Positions 51,917 to 60,922 are shown, counted from the stretch's first letter. The stretch is DNA of 64,000 bases from Streptomyces sp. NBC_01476 (GCF_036227265.1 NZ_CP109446.1:905501-969500), one strand, 5' to 3'. Program-made: numbers and translations. Notes: generated by a model not told the origin, from the sequence alone.

Positions 51917-53085
51917 CCGGGGCCTCCGCCGGGGCGGTTCTGCTGCTGACCGGTGCGTCCCGCCGCGTCCTCCAGGACCGCCAGCAGCCGTTCCCTGGCG
52001 GCCGGTTCGAGCCGGACCGCACGCAGCCGGGTCCGGCAGGCGTCGGCCAGCCGGTCGATCCGGGCTTCGACGTACCGTCTGCCGCCGGTGCTGACCAGTA
52101 CCTCGCGGACCCGGTCGAGGGCGGCCGGGGTCAGTTCGCGGTCGCCCAGGGCGGTGTCGAGCACCCGCAGCGCCGCCGGGTTCTGCCGGGCGAGCCGGCG
52201 GGCGGTGGTCACCAGATAGGTGACCTTGCCCTCGCGGATGTCGTCGCCGGCCGGTTTGCCGGTACGCAGCGGGTCGCCGAAGACGCCGAGCAGATCGTCG
52301 CGGAGCTGGAAGGCGAGGCCCGCGCAGAGGCCGGCGTCGCGCAGCGCCCGGCGGGTGGCGGCGTCCGCCCCGGCGAGGGCGGCGCCCAGCGCGAGCGGGC
52401 GTTCCACCGAGTAGCGGGCGCTTTTGAGGTAGGCGATCCGCATCGCCCGGGCCGGCGAGCGGGAGCCGGTCACCTGGGCCTGCAGGTCCAGGTACTGGCC
52501 GGCCACCATCTCGGTGCGCATCGCCCGCCACACCTGCTGCAGCCGGTAGCGGGCGGCGAGCGTGAGGTCCGCGTCGGCGATCATGTCGTCGGCCCAGGCG
52601 AGCGCGAGGTCGCCGACCAGGACGGCCGCGGACCAGCCGAAGGGCGCCGCGGCCCGCGCGGTGAGCGGCCCGGGCGGTTCGGCGCCGCCGTAGCGGTCGG
52701 CGAGGTCCACATGCACGGCCGGCTGCCCGCGGCGGACCGCCGAGCCGTCCATCACGTCGTCGTGGATCAGTGCGGCGCACTGGATCAGTTCCAGCGAGGC
52801 GGCGACCTCCAGCACGGACCGTACGCTCTCCGGGCCGCCGAGCCCGCCGCAGGCGCGCCACCCCCACCACACCAGGGCGGGCCGGCGGCGGGCCCCGCCG
52901 TCCAGGGCGAAGTCGGCAAGCCGCCGGGCGATGTGCCCGGCGAAGACCGGGTCGACCGCGGCCGCCTCCGCGCGCCGGTCCCGGAACACCTCGGCCAGTA
53001 CCCGCTCCACCGCGCCGGCCACGTCCTCGTCGGTCCGTGACCCCACCGGCTGCACGGCGGCGGGATACCGCGACGGGGCGGTCAC
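51913..53085 (-). CDS. crtE: geranylgeranyl diphosphate synthase
   Basis: The start is GTG 53085, which overlaps the stop of the short upstream frame (GTGA) and has GGGGGACC about six bases before it. The 390-residue prenyl synthase has CAALIHDDVMDGSAVRRGQPA (first Asp-rich motif) and AFQLRDDLLGVFGDP (second). It condenses isopentenyl diphosphate with shorter allylic diphosphates to C20. The first gene of the crtE-I-B-Rieske arm. Confidence 0.93.
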   Translation of the reverse strand: MTAPSRYPAAVQPVGSRTDEDVAGAVERVLAEVFRDRRAEAAAVDPVFAGHIARRLADFALDGGARRRPALVWWGWRACGGLGGPESVRSVLEVAASLELIQCAALIHDDVMDGSAVRRGQPAVHVDLADRYGGAEPPGPLTARAAAPFGWSAAVLVGDLALAWADDMIADADLTLAARYRLQQVWRAMRTEMVAGQYLDLQAQVTGSRSPARAMRIAYLKSARYSVERPLALGAALAGADAATRRALRDAGLCAGLAFQLRDDLLGVFGDPLRTGKPAGDDIREGKVTYLVTTARRLARQNPAALRVLDTALGDRELTPAALDRVREVLVSTGGRRYVEARIDRLADACRTRLRAVRLEPAARERLLAVLEDAAGRTGQQQNRPGGGPG

Positions 53086-53219
53086 CGGCGGTCCCCCGCC
53101 GTGGCCGGGCCGCAGGCTCCGGCACCCGGGCCGGTGCGGTGGCGGCCGGGGCGGCACACGGGCGCGACCGCCTCGGTGCGGCCCCGGAGGGCCGTGCCGC
53201 TCAGCCGGGGACGGCGCAT
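53082..53219 (-). CDS. possible 45-residue leader peptide coupled to crtE
   Basis: A frame from ATG 53219, with GAGAGGAC six bases upstream, runs 45 codons and ends TGA exactly overlapping the crtE GTG (GTGA). About 43 of 46 third positions are G or C, as in neighbouring real genes. The product (starting MRRPRLSGTALRGR) is Arg/Gly/Pro-rich with no known domain. An in-frame GTG at 53282 after AAGGAG would lengthen it by 21 residues. It may serve mainly to couple translation or to regulate crtE. It could also be chance in GC-rich DNA. Confidence 0.5.
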   Translation of the reverse strand: MRRPRLSGTALRGRTEAVAPVCRPGRHRTGPGAGACGPATAGDRR

Positions 53220-53635
53220 GACGTGTCCTCTCGTCGCGGGGACGCGCTCGCCTGGCCGTCGCAGCGGCCGGCCGGCGCTCACTCCGCTCCTTCGTACGGC
53301 CGGCGGCGGGAGCCGGCTCGACGGCGCCCGGCCGGAATCCCCGCGTGCCGCGCGTCCCGGTCCGGCCGCGGCGCGGTGACGGCTGCCCGCCGGTGGGTGG
53401 AGTCCACAGTCCCGCACCCTTCCTCTCCGCTCCGGTCGCTGCCGCCTGCCCCGGCGTGGGCCGGCCACCGCCGGCCCGCAGTTCCCAGGCTGTCCCGGCC
53501 CGCCGGGCGCCGCGCCCCGGGCGTGGCCGGACGGGTGACCGCGGCCGGCGGGTTCCGTTTGCCCGGATGCGTCCCGGGCAGCCGCAGCCTGACGGACAAG
53601 GCATCAGCGCCCCAGCGGACGGAAGAGGTGCACTT
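53220..53635. other. 416-bp divergent control region, crt arm and zinc dehydrogenase
   Basis: The stretch must hold the promoters of the crtE operon (minus) and the dehydrogenase gene (plus). I saw no confident -35/-10 pair. In described Streptomyces, crt genes are driven by the light-induced sigma factor LitS, but lit genes are absent from this window and I cannot identify its site. A plus-strand ribosome site GGAAGAGG lies just before 53636. Confidence 0.4.
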
Positions 53636-54826
53636 ATGCGGGCTACCGTGTGGCACGGCAGGCGGGACGTACGTGTCGAGCACGTACCGGACCCCGCCAT
53701 CCAGGAGGAGACGGACGCCGTCATCAGGATCACCTCCTCCGGTCTGTGCGGCTCCGACCTGCACCTCTACGAGGTGCTCGCGCCGTTCATGACCCCGGGC
53801 GACATCCTCGGCCACGAGCCGATGGGCATCGTGGAGGAGGTCGGCCCTGCGGTGCGGAACCTGGCGCCCGGCGACCGCGTGGTGGTGCCCTTCCAGATCG
53901 CCTGCGGCCACTGCTGGATGTGCGCCCAGGGGCTGCCGACGCAGTGCGAGACCACCCAGGTGACCGCGTACGGAATGGGCGCGCAGCTCTTCGGCTACAC
54001 GAAGCTGTACGGCTCGGTGCCGGGCGCGCAGGCGGAGTATCTGCGGGTGCCGCAGGCCCAGTTCGGTCCGATCAAGGTGCCCGAGGGCCCGCCGGACGAC
54101 CGCTTCGTCTACCTCTCCGACGTACTGCCGACCGCGTGGCAGGCGGTGCGGTACGCGGACCTGCCGCAGGACGGCACCTTGCTGGTGCTCGGTCTCGGGC
54201 CGATCGGCGCGATGGCCTGCCGGGTGGCCCGGCATCTGGGCGCCGGTCCGGTGATCGCGGTGGATCTGGTGCCCGAACGCCTCGACCGGGCCCGCCAGGA
54301 CGGGGTGATCGCGCTGGATCTGACCGCCTTCGACTCGGCGGACGCGCTGAAGAGCGCGGTGCAGGACCTCACCCACGGCCGCGGCCCGGACAGCGTGATC
54401 GACGCGGTCGGCACCGAGGCGCACGGCAGCACGGTGGCGAAGCTGGCGCAGGCCGCGGCGGGGCTGCTGCCGCGCAGCCTGGGCAGCAGGCTCACCGAGA
54501 CGGCGGGCATGGACCGGCTCGGGGCGCTGGAGCTGGCGATCTCACTGGTGCGGCGCGGCGGCACCATCTCGGTGAGCGGGGTGTACGGCGGCGCCGCCGA
54601 TCCGCTGCCGATGATGACGATGTTCGACAAGCAGGTCCAGCTGCGGATGGGCCAGGCCAACGTACGGCGCTGGAGCGACGAGATCCTGCCGCTGCTCACC
54701 GACGAGGACCCGCTGGGCGTCGACTCCTTCGCCACCCATCACGTACCGCTGGACGAGGCGCCGGACGCGTACGCGATGTTCCAGAAGAAGGAGGACGGTG
54801 CGATCAAGGTGGTCTTCCGGCCCTGA
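53636..54826 (+). CDS. zinc-dependent medium-chain dehydrogenase (formaldehyde-dehydrogenase-like)
   Basis: The 396-residue protein has SSGLCGSDLHLYEVL (catalytic Cys), LGHEPMGIVEE (His/Glu), the structural-zinc cluster CGHCWMCAQGLPTQC, and LVLGLGPIGAMACRVARHLG for NAD. The long insert GMGAQLFGYTKLYGSVPGAQAEYLRVP is characteristic of the glutathione-independent formaldehyde-dehydrogenase-like branch. A role in aldehyde or alcohol oxidation is likely; no partner gene indicates the substrate. Confidence 0.9.
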   Translation: MRATVWHGRRDVRVEHVPDPAIQEETDAVIRITSSGLCGSDLHLYEVLAPFMTPGDILGHEPMGIVEEVGPAVRNLAPGDRVVVPFQIACGHCWMCAQGLPTQCETTQVTAYGMGAQLFGYTKLYGSVPGAQAEYLRVPQAQFGPIKVPEGPPDDRFVYLSDVLPTAWQAVRYADLPQDGTLLVLGLGPIGAMACRVARHLGAGPVIAVDLVPERLDRARQDGVIALDLTAFDSADALKSAVQDLTHGRGPDSVIDAVGTEAHGSTVAKLAQAAAGLLPRSLGSRLTETAGMDRLGALELAISLVRRGGTISVSGVYGGAADPLPMMTMFDKQVQLRMGQANVRRWSDEILPLLTDEDPLGVDSFATHHVPLDEAPDAYAMFQKKEDGAIKVVFRP

Positions 54827-54976
54827 GAATCCGTCAGGGGACACCGGCTGCCCAGGGAGTCCGGCGGGGAGTCCGGGGAACGGCGCGGTGAACGGCGCGG
54901 TGCGCGGCGCACCAAGCCGGTAACGGGTCCCGGTCCGCTCTTCCGGGACCGCGCGGGCGGATGCCACACTCGCGGT

Positions 54977-56380
54977 GTGCCCGATTTCGACATGCTGGTC
55001 ATAGGTTCAGGCCCCGGCGGGCAGAAGGCCGCGATCGCCGCGGCGAAGCTCGGCCGCCGGGCGGCGATCGTGGATGTCCCGGACCGGCTGGGCGGGGTGT
55101 CGCTGCACACCGGCACCATCCCCTCCAAGACCCTGCGCGAGGCGGTGCTCTATCTCACCGGGCTCAACCAGCGCGATCTGTACGGGCAGAGCTACCGGCT
55201 GAAGGAGGACATCACCATCGCCGACCTGACCGCGCGCACCCAGCACGTGGTCACCCGCGAGGTGGATGTGATCCGCAATCAGCTCTCGCGGAACCAGGTC
55301 GCCATGCTGCCCGGCGTCGGGCGGTTCATGGACGACCACACGGTGGCGGTGCGCGACGCCTCGGGGCAGGACCGGCTGGTGACCGCCGAGCACATCGTGA
55401 TCGCCACCGGCACCCGGCCGGCCCGCCCGGCGAGCGTGGAGTTCGACGACGTCACGGTGATGGACTCGGACAGTGTGCTGAATCTGGAGCGGGTGCCGCG
55501 GTCCATGGTGATCGTGGGCGCCGGGGTGATAGGCATGGAGTACGCCTCCATGTTCGCCGCTCTCGGCAGCAAGGTCACGGTGGTCGAACAGCGGGCCGGG
55601 ATGCTGGACTTCTGCGACGGCGAGGTCACCGAGGCGCTCAAGTACCACCTGAGGGACCTGGCGGTGACCTTCCGCTTCGGCGAGACCGTCGCGGCCGTCG
55701 AACGGCACGCCCGCGGGACGCTCACCGTCCTGGCGAGCGGCAAGAAGATCGCCGCGGACGCGGTGATGTACTCCGCGGGCCGGCAGGGCCTCACCGACGG
55801 CCTCGACCTGGACAAGGCCGGACTGAGCGCGGACAAGCGCGGCCGCATCGCGGTGGACGACGACTACCGCACGGCGGTGGAGCACATCTACGCGGTCGGT
55901 GACGTCATCGGCTTCCCGGCGCTGGCCGCCACCTCGATGGAGCAGGGCCGCTGCGCGGCTTACCACGCCTTCGGCGAACCCGCCGAGGGCCTGCAGGACC
56001 TGCAGCCGATCGGCATCTACACCATTCCCGAGATCAGCTTCATCGGCCGGACCGAGGATCAGCTGACCGACGACCTGATCCCGTTCGAGGTGGGCGTCTC
56101 GCGCTACCGCGAGCTGGCCCGGGGCCAGATCATCGGGGACGCGCACGGCATGCTCAAACTGCTGGTCTCCCCCACCGACCGCAAACTGCTCGGCGTGCAC
56201 TGCTTCGGCACCGGCGCCACCGAGCTGATCCACATCGGCCACGCGGTGATGGGCTGCGGCGGCACGGTGGACTACCTGGTGGACGCGGTCTTCAACTACC
56301 CGACGCTGGCCGAGTCCTACAAGGTCGCGGCGCTGGACGTCACCAACAAGATCCGGCAGATCGACCGGATGGACGGCTGA
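54977..56380 (+). CDS. sthA: soluble pyridine nucleotide transhydrogenase
   Basis: The 467-residue flavoprotein starts at GTG 54977 with no ribosome site; CACACT ending 6 bases upstream may be the -10 of a leaderless m[25 protein letters not shown] binds [20 protein letters not shown] stands where disulfide reductases have CxxxxC, and both cysteines are absent, which is diagnostic of SthA-type enzymes. [21 protein letters not shown] is the NAD(P) motif, and [13 protein letters not shown] the second FAD contact. It passes hydride between NADPH and NAD. Confidence 0.93.
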   Translation: MPDFDMLVIGSGPGGQKAAIAAAKLGRRAAIVDVPDRLGGVSLHTGTIPSKTLREAVLYLTGLNQRDLYGQSYRLKEDITIADLTARTQHVVTREVDVIRNQLSRNQVAMLPGVGRFMDDHTVAVRDASGQDRLVTAEHIVIATGTRPARPASVEFDDVTVMDSDSVLNLERVPRSMVIVGAGVIGMEYASMFAALGSKVTVVEQRAGMLDFCDGEVTEALKYHLRDLAVTFRFGETVAAVERHARGTLTVLASGKKIAADAVMYSAGRQGLTDGLDLDKAGLSADKRGRIAVDDDYRTAVEHIYAVGDVIGFPALAATSMEQGRCAAYHAFGEPAEGLQDLQPIGIYTIPEISFIGRTEDQLTDDLIPFEVGVSRYRELARGQIIGDAHGMLKLLVSPTDRKLLGVHCFGTGATELIHIGHAVMGCGGTVDYLVDAVFNYPTLAESYKVAALDVTNKIRQIDRMDG

Positions 56381-56452
56381 GCCCTCGCCCTGGCCGGGCG
56401 GCCGGCGCGGCCGGGCCGGTGAAAGTGGCTGCGCCCGCGGGGTGCCGCTCCT

Positions 56453-56458
56453 TAGGGT
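56453..56458 (+). promoter_or_regulatory. -10 element TAGGGT, leaderless promoter
   Basis: TAGGGT matches TANNNT and ends 6 bases before the ATG at 56465 with no ribosome site between. The transcript should start at or next to the ATG. No clear -35. Confidence 0.55.
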
Positions 56459-56464
56459 GCGGGC

Positions 56465-57103
56465 ATGGACTGGCATGCCTGGCACGGCGCGTACGACTCC
56501 CCCCAATCACCGCTCGTCAACCAGCTGCGGACCGTGCAGCAGCGGGTCGCCATCGCGCTGGACGATCTGCCGCCGGGCCGGGTGCGCGTACTGAGCGTGT
56601 GTGCCGGGCAGGGCCGGGACCTGCTGGGCGCACTGGAGGACCATCCGCGCCGGCACGATGTCACCGCCCGGCTGGTGGAACTCGACCCGCGCAACGCGGC
56701 CAGGGCGCGCGAGGACGCTTCGGTGCTCGGTCTTGACGGCATCGAGGCGGTGGTCGGCGACGCGGCGCTCACCGACCACTACACAGACCTGGCCCCGGCC
56801 CAACTGGTGCTGCTCTGCGGTCTGTTCGGCAACATCACGGACGAGGACATCGAGCGGACGGTGTCCTACGGCAGCCGGCTGTGCGCCACCGGCGGCACGC
56901 TGATCTGGACCCGCAACCGCAAGGCGCCGGACCGCTTCCCGTGGATCTGCGGCCTGCTGGAGGACCGCGGTTTCACCCGGGTCTGGCTCAACGACCCGGC
57001 GGCCCAGCAGGGGGTCGGTGTCCACCGCTTCACCGGCTCGCCGGAACCGCTGGGCCCCGGGGAGCGGATGTTCACCTTCGTCGGGTACGACGCGCTGTCC
57101 TGA
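56465..57103 (+). CDS. class I SAM-dependent methyltransferase-fold protein
   Basis: The 212-residue protein has VRVLSVCAGQGRDLLGAL (motif I), VELDPRNAARARED, and LVLLCGLFGNITDEDIERTV. The plan resembles small actinobacterial methyltransferases that carry CAGQGRDL. The substrate is unknown. Probably leaderless. Confidence 0.8.
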   Translation: MDWHAWHGAYDSPQSPLVNQLRTVQQRVAIALDDLPPGRVRVLSVCAGQGRDLLGALEDHPRRHDVTARLVELDPRNAARAREDASVLGLDGIEAVVGDAALTDHYTDLAPAQLVLLCGLFGNITDEDIERTVSYGSRLCATGGTLIWTRNRKAPDRFPWICGLLEDRGFTRVWLNDPAAQQGVGVHRFTGSPEPLGPGERMFTFVGYDALS

Positions 57104-57104
57104 A

Positions 57105-57135
57105 CCGCGCCCGACCGCGCCCGAGCCGCGCCCGG
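57105..57135. repeat. three 10-bp copies of CCGCGCCCGA
   Basis: CCGCGCCCGA occurs twice head to tail (57105-57114, 57115-57124), then once more after one base with a changed end. It is in the spacer before the MarR gene and has no evident function. Confidence 0.5.
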
Positions 57136-57217
57136 ACCGCCCCGGCCGGCAAGGCACCGCTGACGGTGGCACGGCAGCCGCAGGGGCGCGGCACCCGGAC
57201 ACCCGGACAGCCGGCCG

Positions 57218-57730
57218 TCAGATCGTGGCGTCGCCGCCCACCAGCAGGCTCGCCAGCAGCGACAGCTGGGCGCGCTGCGGTCCGGTGAGATGCGCCGCGA
57301 GGGCCTGGACCTCCCGGTCGGCGTCCTCGGTGAGCGCACGGGCCACCTCGTGCCCCTGCTCGGTCAGCGACACCCGCACGGCCCGCCCGTCGTGCGGCGC
57401 CGCGGTGCGGCGGACCAGACCGCGGCGCTCGGCCCGGTCGACCAGCCCGGTCATGCTGGATTTGTCCAGCCCCAGATGACGGGCGAGCTCCTGCATGCCG
57501 GGGGTGCGATCACGCAGCACCCCGAGCAGCCGCAGCTGGATGACCGAAAGGCCCTGCTGGGCGGCGACCTTCCCCAGCGCGCCCTGCACCGCGAAGGACA
57601 GCTGGGCGAGGCTGTCCACGATCCCCAGGTCCTGTGTCCGCGCCGGCCCCGCGGCCCTGCCCTGCCCCGGCGGCCCTCCGGGAACGGGTGCGTCGGGTCG
57701 GGTCGGCGGCAGCGTGGCGTCATCGGGCAT
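57218..57730 (-). CDS. MarR-family transcriptional regulator
   Basis: The start ATG 57730 has no ribosome site and is placed directly after a -10 box, so it is probably leaderless. The 170-residue protein has a 45-residue Pro-rich lead, then the MarR winged helix: LSVIQLRLLGVLRDRTPGMQELARHLGLDKSSMTGLVDRAERRGLV (described as a region, residues about 81-126), followed by DGRAVRVSLTEQG as the wing. It is divergent from the quinone oxidoreductase gene and likely represses it and itself through the inverted repeat at 57760-57780; MarR proteins are often released by phenolic ligands. Confidence 0.9.
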   Translation of the reverse strand: MPDDATLPPTRPDAPVPGGPPGQGRAAGPARTQDLGIVDSLAQLSFAVQGALGKVAAQQGLSVIQLRLLGVLRDRTPGMQELARHLGLDKSSMTGLVDRAERRGLVRRTAAPHDGRAVRVSLTEQGHEVARALTEDADREVQALAAHLTGPQRAQLSLLASLLVGGDATI

Positions 57731-57736
57731 GACCCC

Positions 57737-57780
57737 ATCGTACTTGACGTAGTACGCGGCACCAACTAATTTGGTTGGTG
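57737..57780. promoter_or_regulatory. divergent overlapping promoters with MarR operator
   Basis: Toward the oxidoreductase: -35 TTGACG (57744-57749), 17-bp gap, -10 TAATTT (57767-57772). Toward marR on the minus strand: -35 TTGGTG (57760-57765), 17-bp gap, -10 TACGAT (57737-57742). A perfect 7-bp inverted repeat, CACCAAC and GTTGGTG, spans 57760-57780 with a 7-base centre. It covers the -10 of one promoter and the -35 of the other, a layout expected for a repressor controlling both. Confidence 0.75.
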
Positions 57781-57841
57781 TCACGAACTAAACCTGGCCG
57801 GCGGCCCTGGCAACGGGCCCGCCATGCCGAGAGGAGTCACC

Positions 57842-58804
57842 ATGTACGCCGCCGTGGTCAGCTCGTTCGACCGTCCGCCCCGCTACGAGGAGACCGCCGC
57901 CCCGCAGCCCGCCGAGGGCCGGGTCCTGGTGCGGATGCTCGCCGCCGGCCTGCACCCCCGGGTCCGCTCGGGCGCCAATGGCACCCACTACACCAGCGAG
58001 GGGCAGCTGCCCCTGATCCCCGGCGTCGACGGCGTGGGACAGCTGCCCGACGGACAGCGCGTGTACTTCGTGGCGGACGACGACGACCCCGGCACGATGG
58101 CCGAGCAGGCGGTGGTCGACCCCCGCCGCGCCGTCCCCCTGCCGGACGACGCCGACGCGGCCGTCATCGCGGCCGCCATGAACCCCGCGATGTCCTCGTG
58201 GGTGGCGCTGCGCCGCCGGATCTCCTTCCAGCCCGGGCAGAGCGTGCTGGTGCTCGGCGCGACCGGCAACGCCGGCCGGATGGCCGTGCAGATCGCCCGC
58301 CGCCTCGGCGCCGACCGGATCGTCGCCGCCGGCCGCGACCCGCAGCGCCTGGACCTGCTCACCGGCCTCGGGGCCACCGGCCTGGTCTCCCTGGCCGGCG
58401 ACCCGGAACACGCCGCCGACCAGCTCGGCAAGGCCGCCGCGGACGTCGACGTCGTGATCGACTACACCTGGGGCGCGCCCACCGAACGGGCCATCCCCGC
58501 GCTGCTCACCCACCGCGCCGACCGCAGCGCCCCGCTGGACTGGATCCAGATCGGCTCGACGGCCGGGCTCGACCTCACCTTGCCCTCCTTCGTCCTGCGG
58601 GCGGCCAATCTGCGGATCATGGGCAGCGGGCAGGGCTCGGTCACCGCCGCCGGCATCGTCGCCGAACTGCCGTCCCTGATCGATGAGTTCTCGGCCGGCA
58701 CGCTGACCGCCGCGGCCCAGCCGGTGCCCCTGACCGAGGTCGAGGAGGCATGGGGAGCACCCACCGAGCCGGGCCGGCGCCTGGTGTTCACCATGTCCGC
58801 CTGA
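57842..58804 (+). CDS. zinc-independent quinone oxidoreductase-like MDR protein
   Basis: The 320-residue protein starts at ATG 57842 after GAGAGGAG. MYAAVVSSFDRPPRYEE is a typical QOR start. It has SVLVLGATGNAGRMAVQIARRLG for NADPH, and no catalytic or structural zinc cysteines. It probably reduces a quinone or enone. Being controlled by a divergent MarR protein and followed by an aromatic monooxygenase suggests handling of phenolic or quinone compounds. Confidence 0.87.
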   Translation: MYAAVVSSFDRPPRYEETAAPQPAEGRVLVRMLAAGLHPRVRSGANGTHYTSEGQLPLIPGVDGVGQLPDGQRVYFVADDDDPGTMAEQAVVDPRRAVPLPDDADAAVIAAAMNPAMSSWVALRRRISFQPGQSVLVLGATGNAGRMAVQIARRLGADRIVAAGRDPQRLDLLTGLGATGLVSLAGDPEHAADQLGKAAADVDVVIDYTWGAPTERAIPALLTHRADRSAPLDWIQIGSTAGLDLTLPSFVLRAANLRIMGSGQGSVTAAGIVAELPSLIDEFSAGTLTAAAQPVPLTEVEEAWGAPTEPGRRLVFTMSA

Positions 58805-58872
58805 TCACCCCGCAGCCGACATCCCGGGCGGGCCGTACCGCCCGGACACCTGCCACCGCCGGAGACCGCGTT

Positions 58873-60678
58873 ATGACGCACACCGCTGACACCGAAGTGA
58901 TCATCTGCGGAACGGGCGCGGCGGGGCTGACCCTCGCCATCGACCTCGCCCGCCGGGAGATCGAGTTCCTGCTGATCGACAAGGCACCGCACCCGTTCAC
59001 CGGCTCGCGCGGAAAGGGCATCCAGCCGCGCAGCCAGGAGGTGTTCGAGGATCTGGGGGTGATCGACCGGATCGTCGCCTCGGGGGGTGAGTACCCCGTT
59101 GAGCGCGTGTACACCGCCGACGGGCCGGTCGACCGGGCGGCCGTCGTGCTGGCGGAGCCGACGCCGGACGAGCCGTACCAGATCCCGCTGCTCGTCCCGC
59201 AGTTCCGCACCGAGAGCCGGCTGCGCGAGCGGCTGGCCGAGCTCGGCCACACCCCGTCCTACGGCTGCGAACTCGTCGGCTTCGAGCAGGACCCCGACGG
59301 CGTCACCGCGCGGATCGCGGCCCCGGACGGCGAGCGGACCGTACGGGCGGCCTATCTGGTCGGCGCCGACGGCGGATCGAGCTTCGTGCGCAAGTCCCTG
59401 GGCATCGGCTTCCCCGGAAAGACCCTCGGCGTGCGGGCGATCGTGGCCGACGTACTGGTCGACGGCGTCCCGGCGGACGCCTGGCACCGCTGGGGCCAGG
59501 GGGGTTCCTCCCAGGTGTCGCTCTGCCCGCTGCCGGGCACCGGCCTGTTCCAGTTCCAGGCCCCGATCCCCTTCGACATCGAGGCCGACCTCTCCGCGCA
59601 GGGGCTCACCGCGCTGCTGCGTGAGCGCACCGGCCGGGACGACATCGTGATCCGCTCGGTCTCCTGGGCCTCCGCGTTCTCGATGAACGCCCGGCTGGCC
59701 GAGACGTACCGGCGCGATCGGGTGCTCCTGACCGGAGACGCGGCGCACTGCCACCCGCCGACCGGTGGCCAGGGTCTGAACACCAGCGTCCAGGACGCCT
59801 ACAACCTCGGCTGGAAGCTGGCCGCGGTGCTCGACGGCGCTCCGGAATCGCTGCTGGAGACCTACGAGCAGGAGCGCCGGCCGGTCGCCGAGGCGGTGCT
59901 CGGCCTGTCCGAGAAGCTGCTGGAGGCCGCCAGGACCCGCCACACCCACCGCGGGCGCGAGGTCAGCCAGCTCGACCTCGGCTACCCGGACTCGCCCCTG
60001 ACCCTGCCCGACGACCCGGAGTACACCGGCCTGCCGGCCGGTGACCGCGCGCCCGACGCCCCGGTGACCGGCGCCGGCGGCCTGCCCACCCGGCTGTTCA
60101 GCCTCTTCCAGGGCCCCCACTGGACCCTGCTCGGCTACGGCGTCGACAGCGCCGCGGCACCAGAGCCGCGCGGCGGCCTGCACATGCACACCATCGGCGT
60201 GCGGGGCGACATCCGCGACAGCGGCGGCCATGTGCGCAGCGCCTACGGCCTGGCGCCCGGGCAGTGGGTGCTGGTCCGCCCGGACGGCTACATCGCCGCG
60301 GTGACCGGCGCCACCGGCCTCGACGCCATCACCGCCTACCTCGACACCGTCGGTGTCCTTCCCGCCGAGGCGGCCCGGCCGCTGCCGCAGCCGCGTCCCG
60401 CAGAATCGGGCACGGACATGCCGGATCAGGGAACCTCGCCGCACGCTGCCCGCACCCGGTGGGAGGACCACCGGGTGCGCGCCTCCGCCGAGCGGCGCCG
60501 CTCGGGCGCCCAGCGAGAGCTGCGGGAGCTCCGGCGGCGGATCCAGCGCGACCTGCGGGCCGCCCGCCGGGAAAGGGAGACCGCCGCGGTCGTCGCCCGC
60601 TCCAGGCTCGCCGAACTCGGGGTCCGCGGCCTCACCGGACTGGTGGCCGACCTGCACGGCGGGCCCACCGGGAAGTGA
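58873..60678 (+). CDS. FAD-dependent aromatic monooxygenase with Arg-rich C-terminal extension
   Basis: The 601-residue protein from ATG 58873 is a class A flavin hydroxylase. EVIICGTGAAGLTLAIDLAR binds FAD; LVGADGGSSFVRKSLGI is the Asp-Gly motif; LLTGDAAHCHPPTGGQGLN is the Gly-Asp motif. Residues about 380-510 are the thioredoxin-like C-terminal domain with WVLVRPDGYIAAV. Such enzymes hydroxylate phenols, polyketides or antibiotics. Residues 515-601 are an added helical tail, rich in Arg and Glu (RELRELRRRIQRDLRAARRE), probably coiled coil. It likely forms an operon with the quinone oxidoreductase 68 bases upstream. Confidence 0.88.
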   Translation: MTHTADTEVIICGTGAAGLTLAIDLARREIEFLLIDKAPHPFTGSRGKGIQPRSQEVFEDLGVIDRIVASGGEYPVERVYTADGPVDRAAVVLAEPTPDEPYQIPLLVPQFRTESRLRERLAELGHTPSYGCELVGFEQDPDGVTARIAAPDGERTVRAAYLVGADGGSSFVRKSLGIGFPGKTLGVRAIVADVLVDGVPADAWHRWGQGGSSQVSLCPLPGTGLFQFQAPIPFDIEADLSAQGLTALLRERTGRDDIVIRSVSWASAFSMNARLAETYRRDRVLLTGDAAHCHPPTGGQGLNTSVQDAYNLGWKLAAVLDGAPESLLETYEQERRPVAEAVLGLSEKLLEAARTRHTHRGREVSQLDLGYPDSPLTLPDDPEYTGLPAGDRAPDAPVTGAGGLPTRLFSLFQGPHWTLLGYGVDSAAAPEPRGGLHMHTIGVRGDIRDSGGHVRSAYGLAPGQWVLVRPDGYIAAVTGATGLDAITAYLDTVGVLPAEAARPLPQPRPAESGTDMPDQGTSPHAARTRWEDHRVRASAERRRSGAQRELRELRRRIQRDLRAARRERETAAVVARSRLAELGVRGLTGLVADLHGGPTGK

Positions 60679-60687
60679 CGCCCCTAC

Positions 60688-60728
60688 GGGCCGGGGGCCC
60701 GGCCGGATTCCGGCCGGGCCCCCGGCCC
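60688..60728. terminator. 19-bp perfect bidirectional terminator hairpin
   Basis: Arms 60688-60706 and 60710-60728 are perfectly complementary with a 3-base loop (ATT). It lies between the monooxygenase stop (60678) and the convergent small hydrophobic gene (60752). Confidence 0.85.
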
Positions 60729-60751
60729 GTCGTGCTGCGCGCGAGCGCCGT

Positions 60752-60922
60752 TCACCAGCGGTACCACCGTCCCCTGGAACCGCCGGAGCCGGTGCCGCGC
60801 ATCACGAAACCGAGCAGCCAGACGACAAGGACGACGACCGCGACCCACCAGAGGATCTTCACGGCGAATCCGACGCCGAAGAGGACCAGTGCGAGCAGAA
60901 GTACCAGAAGCAGGGGACCCAT
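60752..60922 (-). CDS. 56-residue hydrophobic membrane protein
   Basis: ATG 60922 is preceded by GGAGGTTGATAATC. The protein begins MGPLLLVLLLALVLFGVGFA, continues with a second hydrophobic run around WWVAVVVLVVWLLGF, and ends GSRGRWYRW. Two membrane helices and a short basic, aromatic tail. Very similar small hydrophobic proteins occur in many streptomycetes, from memory; function is not known. It is too short to show in typical 60-residue ORF calls. Confidence 0.8.
   Translation of the reverse strand: MGPLLLVLLLALVLFGVGFAVKILWWVAVVVLVVWLLGFVMRGTGSGGSRGRWYRW

Noticed and set aside
50375..53125. Single 916-codon frame combining crtI with upstream sequence
   Set aside because: The CrtI fold starts at ATG 51916; the upstream part is an out-of-frame shadow of crtE.
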